Translations under genes and position numbers: made by a program
Shown here: one piece after another, positions 1-12,799 of the stretch
Layout of the letters: the number at the start of each line of letters is the position of its first letter
Numbering within the stretch: the stretch's first letter is position 1
Notes under the pieces: generated by a model
Database searches by the model: none
Told to the model about the DNA's origin: nothing
Seen by the model: only the letters and a program-made list of their open reading frames with translations
Source: Crotophaga sulcirostris
Lineage: Eukaryota > Chordata > Aves > Cuculiformes > Crotophagidae
Direction: 5' to 3'
DNA length: 64,000 bases
NCBI GenBank assembly: GCA_013397455.1
Contig: VYZB01000077.1
Coordinates: forward strand, 2,370,717-2,434,716

Positions 1-1305
1 TACTAGGAGGAAAAACTAGCATTGCTTCCCAGAAACACTAAAAATATGCTGTATTTGGATTAGAGTAGCCACCTCAACTAAGTACTTTAATATTTAATAT
101 GGAGGCAGTGGAAAGGAGAACAGGTATTCTTAATGGAAAAATTGTAGGCCTGTAATTAATCAATGTCAAAATTCTACTATACTCAAAAGAAATAGTTTAG
201 AAAGGATGATTAAAACTTTCAGATTATATTTAATAAATGTCCAATAATAAAACTGGATGACTTCCAATCTCATAAAACATCAGGACTGCAAGAGCTGGAA
301 CTTCACTGTATAGTGCAAAATCTGCTGGAAACAGCAGCAAGGACGAGAATGATCCTTTAGTGTGCCAAGAGGATGCAGCTGCTGGGAGACTGCTCTCTGC
401 TGGGAAAATTTTGCCCACCAAAGAAGAGAATACTCCAGGTTAAAAAGACAACAGGGACAATTTGGACACGATGCTTTCCACAGCTGAGAAAGGAATTGGC
501 TTTTTCAACATAGAATTTATTAATGCTGTAAATATCGGAAGAACATTCGAACGGATGTAGCAAAAAGTGTGTCACGGAAGTGAATACCATATACACAAAG
601 GTTAATGGTAATATTTCCTCTGTATCAGTAAGTACAAGATAAAACTATCTCAGTGTCTTTATTATAATAGACCGATGTATAGCATTTTATTAGTAGACTA
701 AGCATAGAGGTGAAAAGTACCATGAATCAGGTAAGGAGTTTAGCCATAATCCTAATACTGCATAACCATCAGAGGTTGAAGTCAAGTAAAAACTCATGTC
801 AATATCCCACATTCTCTGTAAAGCTCCTTCCTTAGTATTGGTAATCTTTAATTTTATCTCTCCATAGAGATAAAAACCACTGTGAGTGTCACTTTTCAAC
901 ATTTTCAGATTTCTAAATTACTAGTGAAGACAGAAATAATATTAAAAGTATTATGAAGGGTTGTTGAACTGTATTAAACCTACATGAATGTAGTTCCAGT
1001 GGAATGGAACAGAGAAGCAGATACTGTGTATTTTTTAAATTGAGTTAAATCATGTCCCAAATAAAATATTCCATACTTCATCTGGATACAAGAGTAAGAG
1101 TAAAAATTTCTGCATTTATAAATTCATTCTTGTAAATTTTTAAAATCTACAGGGTACAGAGTTTATTTTCCTTAACTGAGTTAATCTTCTTCTGACATGG
1201 CTGAAAGCTGAAAAAATCAGTGTTTGCAGCATTTGGACATGGTGTTGCCCTCTACAAATGTTTAGGATACAAAGCAAGTGACAGAAGATAACATTTAATT
1301 TGTCA
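1..1305. other. No supported gene
   Basis: AT-rich sequence with short open frames only (for example 357-596 and 690-902 on the minus strand). None has splice logic or a recognisable motif. Confidence 0.6.
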
Positions 1306-1495
1306 TACTGCTGCCCGGGGATGTGGTGAAGTTGCTGTCCCTGGAGATGTTTGAGAGGAGATTGGGTGAGGCACTTAGTGTCATGGTTTAGAAGATGAGT
1401 TGGTGTTAGTGTTGGGTTATCGGTTGGACTCGATGATCTCAAAGGTCCTTTCCAACCTTGTAATACTGTGCTACTGTGATACTGTGATACTGTGA
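1306..1495 (+). mobile_element. CR1 LINE, 3'-end fragment
   Basis: This is a 5'-truncated CR1 copy. It begins in the 3' part (CTGCCCGGGGATGTGGTGAA), runs through the conserved TTGGACTCGATGATCTCAAA and TCCTTTCCAACC blocks, and ends in four imperfect copies of the 8-bp ATACTGTG-type terminal repeat. Such 5'-truncated copies with a short repeat instead of a poly-A tail are typical of avian CR1. Minus-strand open frames over it are shadows. Confidence 0.9.
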
Positions 1496-1597
1496 ATTAC
1501 TTACTTTTAAAGGGAAATAGTAAGCTTACACCTCTATCTTGAGTTTTGGCTATGTTATCACCTGAAGAGCTTTATCTCTGTCTTTTAAATTGCTTAC

Positions 1598-1744
1598 TGT
1601 CTTTGCGTAGAGCAGACATGGAGTTATGGATGAGGTTGATGCTGCAGTTTCTCCCAGAAGGCCTATGCATCACAGTACCCCAGACAAGCACATCAGGTGT
1701 TTTCAACACATCCTCATAGGAAAATATTTTAAATTCTGTAAGAT
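1598..1744 (-). CDS. Candidate exon, unassigned (147 nt, symmetric phase)
   Basis: On the minus strand this segment has an acceptor TTTTCATGTGAACACAG and a good donor GACA|GTAAGC. It enters with two bases and leaves with one, so its length is a multiple of three. Its 48 full codons have protein-like composition, for example FKIFSYEDVLKTPDVLVWGT. It would follow exon 6 in phase, but it lies 3' of the probable stop exon at 14169. It could be an alternative 3' exon, part of another gene, or chance. The acceptor is only moderate. Confidence 0.3.
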
Positions 1745-4700
1745 CTGTGTTCACATGAAAACTCAATAACAGGTAATGTGTTCTGGACACAGAAATGTAG
1801 CATCACCTGGGGGTATAGGAAGTATAAGTTGCTTTGGAATCTTAGATAGAGGGCCCCTCTCTTTATTAAACCTGGAGCTGCGAGTGTGTAGGTGTTGGAT
1901 TACACACATCAATAGGAAGAGAATGATTTCTGGAGGCACTTACAGAGAGATTTTGAATTATGGTACTTATCAGGCCGCAGGGAAAATTTTGGCAAGTTTT
2001 TGAAATGCACTCACGAATTCCTCATGTGCTTTTTGGAGACAGCTACAATGACTGCAGTATGGAGGCTGGAATGAACCTTTGTTGTTTCATCACATGTGAT
2101 TTCCAGTACAAAAGCAGAGCTTCTCAGAGCAACAACATGCGCTCCCTGCAGATCGCAAGTCCTTGCTGTCAGTGGCTGACACATCTCAAGGTCTGTAACA
2201 ATGCTTCTCAGAGCAACTATAACTGGGGTGGAACCCTGGCTACACTTAAATCATTGCAAAAATTCAAAAAGCTTTTACAGGACCAGTATTGTATTCTGTT
2301 GCTTTGGGTGGCATCTGAATTCAATGATGACTGAGCTGAAAAAAGATGCAAACGATTAAGATGTAAAAACTGTATTCAAGGGGAAAAGACCTTATTCTGC
2401 AAAATAACTGTCAACCATAAGTACAAGGATGGATGCATGATTTTATAAAGATAAGGAGAGGGATTCTCCACCTCCAGACATTCTCAGGACAGATTAAACA
2501 AACATCTGTCAGAAATGGTTTAGCTGCAGTTATGCTGCCTCAGGGTTAGCAACTAAGTGTTATCTGGAGTCCCTTTTCAGCTCCATTTGCTATTACACTC
2601 CCTCTGCAGGTGAACGCATGTGTACATTTCTGGGCGAAGAGGTCCCCCGAGAGAACAGGCAGCTCGGCACTCATGTAAGTCACAAAAGAAACTATGTTTG
2701 TTCGCCTGTGGTGTCTCCAGAGCTGTGTTGTAGCTGGTCTTATTGGGCAAAAAGAAGTCCTTCTGTCTCACAATTTAGAACAATATTCCATCACTTAGCT
2801 CTCAAAAGAAGGTCCATGAACCTACTGAAGATATCAGTTCAGTGATTCTATCTGTTTCATAACCAGAAGCATTCTCAAGGATTGGCTGATAATTAATTAC
2901 AAGAAAAATAATGTGAAGTTCAAATACAATGCAGATACTACTCATACAATAAAGATACACTAGTTAAAGAGTGTCAAATTCTACAGCAGAACACGTTCTT
3001 AGCAGCTGTTGAATTCAATATTAATCAGCAAAGCTCTGCTATCTTCCAGCAACAGAGACTATATATTGAGCTTTGTAGATTAAATTCCAGTTTTTGATAA
3101 ATCCAAATTTATACATTTGTACTATGTTTTGTAAGAGAAAACACGACAAGATTTCTTTGCTGATTGAACTGAACTTAAGGTCCAGTACAGTGTTTTCAGT
3201 TGGCAGTACACTTTGATAGGTTTAAAACTATCATAAAGGAAACTTCTACTGACAGTACAATTTAAAATTTGTTGCATGTTCTCTTAAGCAGACAATCCAT
3301 AGAAAAGAGCATCTGACTGTACTATCCAAAGGAATAAAAAGCTATCAAATTCCAAATTCTACTTGCTATGCTTTAGTTTTACATAAATGACCAAAGTCAT
3401 GACAGAATTCTAACCAATAAAGATGTGTCTTCTTTTAAACAGCAGCTTGGTGATTAAAAGCAATTAAAACTAGTTTGACTAATATTTCAGCAATATACCA
3501 TTAAGTTATCTAATGCTGTCAAACCAGCGGTCCGTTTCAACTTTGCTGGATTAACCCCAAGCTTTTGCAATTTCAGTTAAAACTGTAAAGAGCAAAAGCA
3601 TCTACAGAACAAGGTACTGGCATTGCCTAATGAGCTGCTGCCTAATCCAAACAAAGCAGAAGACAGGGCCAAGAGCAAAGCGGCACCAAACTTCCACTGT
3701 CCCAGGAAGAGCTGTTTGGCCCTGAACACGGAATTTTGCACATCTTTTTTTTTGTCGGGAACCTGCCTGGAAATAGCCATAGAAACCCATTCAGAGCATG
3801 GTAACTTCATGGTTAGTGTACTTGCTACAGATAAGTCCAGGTTGCTGTAATCTATCCCAGGGACCTTTTCTGTATTTTAAATTAATAGTTCATTGGATTA
3901 CATTTAAAACAAGTCAACATATAGCCAGAGTAATGAAACAATAGTGTCACATACATGTGTGTGAGTCAGCTTTCATTTAGTTCATGTACATCTACAGATT
4001 TATTTGTTGCAATATAAAATTTCCCTTTCTCTTAGCTAGTTACCTCTCTAAGTGAAACGTAGACATATCTGAAGCAACACTCCAGGGAGAAGGAAACAAG
4101 TCTCCCTTCCTCTTTTGTAATTACTGACTCAGGAGAAAGAGACTGAAACTGTGAATGAGGTCATATTTTAGGAAGAATATTCGCACAGGACCAAAAGCTT
4201 TTGTTATTATTATACTATATCCACGCAGTACAGGTGGTTGTTATGTGTTTTTAAATTATTGCATAAGTTTTTAAGATAAGGATTTGTTCAGATAATTCTT
4301 CTACTGCATAATATTCCAAAAGAAATTGCTTCATTTTAATAACTTCCATGAATAAAATTTCTTCCTCATGTCTCCTTCAGCCACACCTACAAATGCTAGA
4401 ACTAGATACCTGTGTATCAAGAAGTCACACATTCAAATCTGTAAAATGATGAAGTTACTTTTTGCAAACAGTACAGAAAGAAACTTATTCATATTATTGT
4501 GTTCAAATGAATATAGATAGAGATACTAAGGTTGCTTTTCAGATTATTCAGATAATGTATCAAAGGTGTGAAGGTCTTAAAAGGAAGCTGCAGAAACTCA
4601 TATGACAATAAAAACAATTCTATTGGCATTTGAAAGAAAGACAGCTGCTTATTAGACAAGTTTCATGCATTTTTATGTACTAAGATACATTTGTATACTT

Positions 4701-5029
4701 TCCATTAACAAGTATTGTTGAGAATTCTATGTCCCTACATCATTGCATTACTAAATGCTTCTAAAAACTAAGATGTAAACATATGGCTAGGAAAAATTTA
4801 TCTGTTCATCATGACTCTTTTTCCATCAAAAAGCAGTAACTGAATAGCATCAGCAAGGACTCATGAAGTATCTTTCTGAAAAGTACTAAATCTACTCTGT
4901 TCCATGCAACTAGAGAGAAGCACACTTCTACGTAGCTTACGCTCAACTTTCAGTGATTACTTTGAAGTGCCTGGTGTAAAGTCAAAACCAAACCAAAACA
5001 AAATCCCCACCTTGACAGTCTCGCCAAAC
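1745..5029. other. No supported gene; one 124-codon plus-strand open frame
   Basis: The plus-strand frame at 1960-2334 is long for this composition but has no recognised domain. It includes a direct repeat of GCTTCTCAGAGCAAC at about 2128 and 2202, encoding ASQSN twice. The rest is AT-rich sequence with nothing I can name. Confidence 0.5.
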
Positions 5030-5480
5030 TAGAAGAGCATCAACAAGAACTTCCACAGCTGACTCTCAATTCAATTAGGCACCATGGAGGCATAGTTTAT
5101 TTCGTAAGCAACTGACAAATGGAAATTGCTTCCCAAAGCCAAAAAAGGTCAAACAGAAAATGAGTAAGGCTTCCCACAGCTCAAAGGTGAAAACAAGTTT
5201 ATCACACATGCTTTCTGCATGGCCTTCCCAGCTGCTGTTTATACTCCCCAGCCCTCTAAGCCCAGCTGTTCGTTGCCTATTAAGCACATCTCAACTCCTC
5301 CTTGGAGTTCCCCTGACTTGTTATGTTTCATTGCCAGCTTGTTCACAGTCAGGATACCAGGTGCCTGCTTCTCCTCTGCAATGTCAGCAGTGGTTGCTGG
5401 GCTGAGTGCTAGTATCAGCCAAGACTGCTTGCCACAAGATTTAGAGGAAGTAGTGCCAACCACAAGTGTTAAAAAATCAT
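5030..5480 (-). mobile_element. LTR-like segment (candidate, boundaries uncertain)
   Basis: Read on the minus strand, this GC-richer block has a TATA-like GGGGAGTATAAACAGCAGC at about 5240 and, about 140 bases further, an AATAAA at 5096-5101 followed by a short U5-like tail. That promoter plus polyadenylation layout is what a retroviral LTR shows. I could not fix the TG and CA ends or a target duplication and do not recognise the family, so this remains a candidate. Open frames on both strands here are probably shadows. Confidence 0.4.
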
Positions 5481-5984
5481 GAGATCATGTCAAAATCCTG
5501 AGAACCAAAACAAAAAAAATGACATGGTATTTTCTGTATGTCTTAGTGTGAAAATAATGTTTTCCATGGTTTTATCCTCTACCCTTCAGCTTAGAAAGTC
5601 TCCCAGAAAAAATACCACTGTTCTGGCCAGTCCAAAGAAGAATCTCAAGAGCCCAAAACTTCACAGCTCTTACTGGAATCACTCAAGAGTCAAACCCCCT
5701 ATTGCACTTTGAGACACTTGCATACATTTCACACTTGCTAAAATATTAATCATACTAATGAGTGTTGATGGCACCCAGTATATCTGTAATTGTAAAGTTT
5801 TTTGTTCTCTGAAGACCAGAAGTAGGATTTATATTCTGTCTTTCTGCATAAAGCTCATCTTCTGTTTCTTCACATATAATCAAAACATAAAACCAGAAAT
5901 CTCCCTGATGAAATCTCTGCACTACTCAGCCAAAACTGTCTTCAAGTTCTTAGACATACAAGAACATGTAACAATGCACCACTA
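5481..5984. other. No supported feature
   Basis: Short plus-strand open frames only, with no motif or splice context. The sequence joins the LTR-like block to the CR1 copy. Confidence 0.6.
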
Positions 5985-6686
5985 GAAGATTCGGGGTTGA
6001 CCTGCTGGAAAGCAGCTCTGCAGAGAAGGACCTGGGAGTCCTGTGGACAAGTTAACCATGAGCTAGCAATGTGTCCTTGTGACCAAGAAGGCCAGTGGTA
6101 CCCTGGGGTGCATTAAGAAGAACGTGGCCAGCAGAGACATCAAGGGAGGTTATCGTCCCCCTCTGTTTTGTCCTAATGAGGCCCCATCTGGAGTACTGTG
6201 TCCAGTTCTGGGCTCCCCAGCTCAAGAAAGACAAGAAACTACTGGAAAGAATCAAGTGGAGGGCCATGAAGATCATAGGGGACTGGAGCACTCTTTTATT
6301 TGGAAAGACTGAGAGACGTATCTTTTTAGCCTTAAAAAGAGAAGACTGAGGGGGGATCTTATCTTATAAAAATCTAAAGGGCGGGTATCAGGAGCATGGG
6401 GCCAGACTCCTTTCAGTGGTGTACAGCAATAGGACAAGGGGCAATGGGTATAAACTGGAGCACAGGAAGATCCATCTGAACAAGAGGAAATTCTTCTTTA
6501 CTTTGAGGGTGATGGAGCACTGGAACAGGTTACCCAGAGATGTTGTGGGATCTCCTTCTCTAGAGATATTCAAAACCTTCCTGTGCAACCTGTTCTAGGT
6601 GAACCTGCTTTAGCAGGGAGGTAGGACTAGATGATGTCCAGAGGCCCCTTCTAACACCGACCATTCTGTGAGTCTTTGATTCTGTG
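5985..6686 (+). mobile_element. CR1 LINE fragment with decayed reverse-transcriptase C-terminus and 3' end
   Basis: This is a sense-oriented CR1 copy of about 700 bp. The frame at 6095-6349 contains [20 protein letters not shown], a hallmark of the CR1 ORF2 C-terminal region. Just before it, a second, shifted frame (6079-6312) overlaps, so the ORF is frameshifted. Downstream are the conserved GGTTACCCAGAGATGTTGTGG and TAGATGATGTCCAGAGGCCC blocks and a short ATTCTGTG-type end. The copy is 5'-truncated and non-functional. Confidence 0.92.
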
Positions 6687-9600
6687 CTGCCAAACTTTAA
6701 TTTCTTTCTCAACTCGCTGTGGACAATCTTAGTTCCATTGAATTCAATGAGGTTGTTTTTTTTTCCCTGGGATTAAATATGGTCATAATTGCAACCAGTA
6801 ATGGCATCAAGCAGAAAGAATGGAACTTAACAGATGTTCAGTGAAGCAACTGGAAGATGGAAGGAAAGGCAATCCTACTTTACATTTTTCAGTAGTGTCA
6901 AGGTAAAATGTGAAATGCAGGTCAATTAGGAAGAATAAAACCTGTGAAAAGGAGATAACAGTTTCAGAAGAATGCTTTACTGAACACAATTCACTAAGTA
7001 TAGCATATCAGTGATAATATGCTCTCCTATATGCAAATGAGTCTTTAAGTATATTGTAAATACACACAGCGTAACAGATTTTCTTTATGGATGACAAATT
7101 AATGAAGTCCCTTCTTGAAATGAACTTCAAGTGGCTACTTCCACGAGGTTCCAGTATGCTAAACGTTTTCCGTATAGGAAGTCTACACTATGATGATACA
7201 CATAGCAAGCAAGTCACTTTCCATTTCATGTGTTCATGACTCAGACACACCATACACTGTGTATTTAGCACTGTATGTTTGTGAGACAGGAAAAAAGTTC
7301 ACACTATGAAACATTCAGGACAGACAATTAATTTTTATTTCTTAAATAAACAGATGGTTTGTTATACTTTAAGTTTTAATAGTTGCAAGCAATTTCATTA
7401 TATCATTATGTCTAAGATACAAGAACCAAGTGTACATAATTGAAGACAAAGGAAATTGAAAACACGCTTGACAGAATTCACAGATAAATGAAATCAGCAA
7501 ATGCATCTGCCACATCCCTTCATTTGATGTCTGTGCAAAAGCATCTTCTAAAGTTCCAAGCATACAGCATACACCAGTTAGCTTATTTTAAACAGCAAAT
7601 TTGTCTCAGTAATCCATATGGGTAACTAAGGCTTTATCATATATATGAAATTCCTTTAGGTGCTTTATTTTTGCATGCATGCTCCATTCCTTATTGATAT
7701 ATTCCTCTTTTAAAAGAGTCTTAATTTATTTTAAAGATCAAAGTAGATAAATCCAATGCAAAGCTATGCAGCACAGGCAACATCTGTTTACCTGTTTCTG
7801 TCACACCCCCCACCCCATCCCATCCCATCTTCTTTCAGTCCCTCCCCCTTCTGACCTCTCTCTGCAGGTGACTATGAGTGAACAGCTAGTTCTCTGTAAG
7901 ACCTGAATGGGACACACACATTGGCAGATGTGGGCGAATACTTTCATGTTTATTAATCTAAAAAAGAGTAAAGATTACAAAAATACAAGGAGTAGAAAAC
8001 CTCAGACAAGTTAAAAAACATAAAATCTCTAGGTAAAGTTGATTTTGGTCAGGCAGAGTTTAGTTTATCAAATGTCAATCCAAAATAACAGGGGTATAAA
8101 CTAAACAAAAACATCGTACTAAGTTTATACTAAAAGGCGGCAGTTACCCTTCTTTCCTAAGGCCACTGTACCACAGTAAATACTCTGATTCAGTGCATTA
8201 CAGCATCCACATATCAGAGGGGTTCCACTTACATACTGCTGATACTAGAAAAATAACTTTATTTAAAATTATCATGTATAAACTAAAGCAAATTTTCAGA
8301 TATAGTTTTCATCACCATAATTTTGTTCTAATTAAATTGTTCTTCAACAATCCCACTGATTTCACAAACCTGTGAAATCAAACAGAAAAACACAGAAATT
8401 AAAAAATTTAATGTACACAAAAATAGGATAAAAGGGAAAATTAATTCATTTTGTTTGTATTTTGTAAAAGTTTTCCATAATGCCAAATTCACAGTTAAAT
8501 AAGGAACACTGACCATTATTTTGATGAATTCTGATCCTTTTTTGTATTAAAAATATTCAGAAGAAAATCACAGCTTCTTTAGTCATATTATTTGTTCCAA
8601 ACATTCACTGTTTTGGAGGGCTTTTCTGCTGCTTCATTTTCAATAGCAGTAACAGATTACAAAAAAATGACCTGTGTTTCAAAAAGCATTAAATACAACA
8701 GGCAACTGTGATGAATCAGGTCAGCTAAAATAGCAATGTTTTCATTTCTCATTGTGTTTAGGTTGAAAACCTTCCCCAAAGCAAAATGGAAATGTAGCTT
8801 TTACAAATATTTACATATGCATATTGAAACAGATTATTTCACAAATGTTGCTGACTGTAACACAGTCTGCCCACTCTCCCCCCTCTGTCTCCCTGGCCCT
8901 CATTACCATTGTAACGCTGCAACTGGACCTATTACATGGATCCAGTTAGAGAATCAGGGTTATAAAAGGGAAATAAACATCCCAACCATATTTAATAACA
9001 CAGCTGAATACATACAAGTTTGTCTGTTACCATAGAAGCCTTTACCTTGCCATTTTAAACACTGAAGGAAATCAGGCACAGCAGCTTTGCATTTATTCAC
9101 TTCTTCTGAATACATAAATATGCAACCTTTCTTTGGGAGATTAAAGAACCTTGGCAGGAACAAACTATTCCCATTATCTCTAGCTAATCAATGAAATACA
9201 ATTGGAACAAGATTTTTAAGTTCACTTTGCCAGGTAATAAGCCTGGATTTTATATCAGATGCTGTACTGATATTCAACAAAGTATGATACATACCAAGGA
9301 ACACTGTGTGAAAAAAAAGAAATAAAGCCTTGGGAAATCTTAGCAACAGTTCTTACCCTTTATTAAGCTTATATGTATTTTTTTTGTCTTTTATGCTTTA
9401 TGTTTAACAACTGTTTTCCTTGGAGGCACTTCATTTATCAGAGATTCAAGCGTTGTTACAGTTTGATCTTTAAGTAACAAATTTGTCTTAAGCAGGGGGA
9501 AAGAAAAGCAAATATATGTAAGCCTGTTTCATTTGCAAAATCTGCTTGTGACTGTTGCCCACAAAAACTCCAGGGACTGTGGGCTTCTTAGCTGCAGAAG

Positions 9601-12600
9601 GAAATGGGATGCCAGCAAGAAAATATACTCCATGCTACTTCATATCCATTATGGAATTCTTGGCTCATGAGAAATGATTTTAGCAAGATCAAATCAACTT
9701 TCAGCTGACATGAGATACAGAAGCATAAAGGTGGAGATGCAAGAGAAGAAGGACATTCTGGAAGGTGAAGGGATTCAGTGTACCTGTCTCAGTCCCCCAG
9801 TAAGAGAGATCTCTAGCTGACCTTTGAGGTCCCATTGTTCTGTGAGTACTTCAGAGAACAAACAGCTTGGTCTAGACTCTCACTTACATAGCTGAAGGTA
9901 GGTGGGCAAGTCATATCCTGACATGCTGATTTCTCCAATATAAAAGGGAACGGCAATATTTTAAAAGTGGTTAATAGAAGCAGGAAGCCAACACTGGCTT
10001 ACTTGGGGAAAACAACTGAAAAGCTACAACCATTTTAAATTTAGTGAAAGTTCACCATAAATACAGATAGACACTAGAATTGGGGCCCAGACTCAGTGAC
10101 ACATTTTAGAAACATTAACTGACGATTTCTCATAGCTTTTCTGTCAGTTATCACAGTTTATCATCCTACTTCACAGGTCAGGGAAAAAAAGATATGGAGA
10201 AAATACGCATTACCCAGATCCTGCTGTAGCATTCACACTGACACTACGCATTGCCAAACAACATTTAACCAAAATGAACAGAAGTCACGTATCAAGGATC
10301 AACCCTCCTCTCTTCTCCCTCTCCCTTGTATCCACATTCAAGGATTTTCACCCTGACAAGGTCAAGAATAGTCACTGTAATTATGTCACAAAATCTTAAC
10401 CTTTCCCATTACTGAGTTTCTCCTATTTTAGTTTGAAATCCTTCCTTTTAATGATAAAAGGGGAATTTCTACAGTTTTGGTTCAGAATAAATCTCGACCT
10501 GCTAAAACACATTTACAGTAATAGGATAATAAGGAGTGTTAAGTTTTTTTTAGAGCTTGAAGAATATTAGGCAAAACACTTTTTCATAATGGAAAACAAA
10601 ATGGGAAACATTTTTTTCACACATCCTTCACCTTCTGGTTCATTTTGCACCCTGGGATGACAATCAAGCATCGTACATTTGTTCTGGTTTCTGCAGCGAT
10701 CTGGCCCCTCTGCTGAATCAATCAGGCAGCTGTGGACCCAAAAGCCATCATAAGGCCTTATTTAATACAAAGGGATGTACTCCCTGCTTGCTGCTCCCTT
10801 GGTCTTGCTCTTCATGGAGTCATTTGTGTTGAAACAAATTGAGAGAAAAGGGTGTAGAACGTGACCAATGTGCTTTGGTAGTACTTTAGGGCTACTTTGT
10901 GCTCTTTCTTCACTGCTGTAAATGACTACACAAGGCACTGGCGAAAGGTGACTGTGTTTGATAGCTCTAGAAAAATGTTGAGATAATTAAATAAAATAAA
11001 AAGCACACATAGCTTTGCAGCAAGATCTTCTTTGCCTGTAGTAAAAGCACTCAGCCAGCATGGCAATCAAAGGAATCAAAAACAGCATAAAAGGATGAGA
11101 TGAGATTTGGTCTGCAGTTCTTTACAGTTCTCTGCACTATGACAGACACATGAAATGGCCAGTTCCTTCCAGCTGGAAAGCCTGGACAGTCAAATAGCAT
11201 ATTGATACACCCTTCTAAGGCCAGATGTAGTTCCGTAGGATGACCACACCTCACAGTTTTCATAGGGTTACAGTCCCTTTTCTTTACTAAAACCCTAGGG
11301 GTATTGCTTCATGAGCATTTTTTGGTTGAAAGGCCAGCTGAAGCAGTTCCAGTTCACCACTGTCAGATTCAGATATTCTCCATAGCTCCTCCTGATTCAC
11401 ACAGCACAAACATTGTGCAGCCACAGGGCTGAGCAACAACACAGGACTGAATTATTTGAGCAAGAATAGTCTTTTTACCCAGAGATTTTGCAATGAGATG
11501 AATTCTCAGTTCAGAGCATGCCTTCACAAAGACCTACATTTAAGTTGGCTTTATTCAACAAGTGTTTTGGAAGGGCAAAGTCAAAAAGGGGATGGATTAA
11601 TCTGGTATTATCAAAACCAAAGCAAGTGATTTAATTAAAGTTCCTTCATCAACATGCAGCAAATCAGGCAACATTTCCATTAAAAAGTTGCATTTCTTCA
11701 CTATAATGGCTAGCCTTGTTAACTGGTTGTCAGTAAAAGTTTATAGTTTAAACTTTATATTAAACTATAGCTTATAGTTTAGTTTATTCTCTGAAATCCT
11801 TTAATATTAGGGAAGAGTTTTAATTTCCTATAAGCTTACTATTTTTGTTATTTTTATTATGTCCTTTTAGACTGATCTTTTAAACAGTACAATATTAAAC
11901 AACCTGTGTTTCAACACATACAACCTACTTTGTGATTCAAATCAAAGTTCTTGTATCTATATATAGCCTGCTATATTACTGTACAGCTAATGGAGTATTG
12001 TTACATATATAAATCAATATATGTTTATATTCCTATTTTGGTACAAAATTCTAATAAAGCTTAATACAGATTTCTAATTATAAGCACAGATGACTACCTG
12101 TTGAACTTACCTCTATACCTACCCAGAGTGGTTTATACAAGACAGAGCTCTGTGGAATTAAAATACTAAGGACAGCCAATAATATTTTCCTGAAAGTTTA
12201 GAACTCCACTTGCAAAGGTTTTCTGAATTTGAAAAAAATCTTTTAAAAGCAAAATATTTATATCACTGTTATTATATACACTGTTGTTTAATAGCAGACA
12301 TTCACATAGATAAAATCAGGATGAACATATTTTATGCTTTGAAATAGACTCCTATGATTATCTAGAGCACAGTAAAGCTTAATAGTATTTTATTAGTATC
12401 TTTGTTATGGTTAATATTAATCCAAACTGTCACTTCTTATATTTCTCATGTGCATATTTTTAGATCACTAAGGACAGCCATTACTCTATTCAGAGGCACC
12501 CTGCCTTCCCAAGTAAATGATTTTTATCTTCAAAAGACTAAATTATGATACTAAAAACAACCAGGGGGAGCTTTGCAGTTTAAAATCACTAGAAAAAACC

Positions 12601-12799
12601 TCAGTATAAAAATCACAAAAATGTGTTCACATGTACATACAGTTATGTACATTTTCATGGGTTTGTAAGAAAACAAGTAGTGTAAACGTAGACTCATGAT
12701 AATTATACCATGCATAGCTTTACCAATGCTTACCACGTAGCATCCTGGAAAACAACTAAAACTGCACATCCAGACTGATCTTTATGGGAATGAGTAAAC
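6687..12799. other. No supported gene
   Basis: AT-rich sequence downstream of the likely terminal exon. It includes a pyrimidine-rich patch at about 7805-7860 and a small inverted-repeat cluster at 11742-11781. A 39-base minus-strand segment at about 12110-12148 has acceptor- and donor-like borders but no other support. Open frames such as 8736-9035 (plus) and 11051-11263 (minus) show no motif. Confidence 0.55.
11742..11781. repeat. Inverted-repeat cluster (potential hairpin)
   Basis: TATAGTTTA occurs at 11742-11750 and 11773-11781, with its exact reverse complement TAAACTATA between them at 11761-11769. The central copy can pair with either neighbour, with a loop of 10 or 3 bases. It is all A/T except one G or C per arm. 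Confidence 0.8.

Noticed and set aside
1140..1442. 100-codon minus-strand frame
   Set aside because: It overlaps the CR1 3' end and has no independent support.
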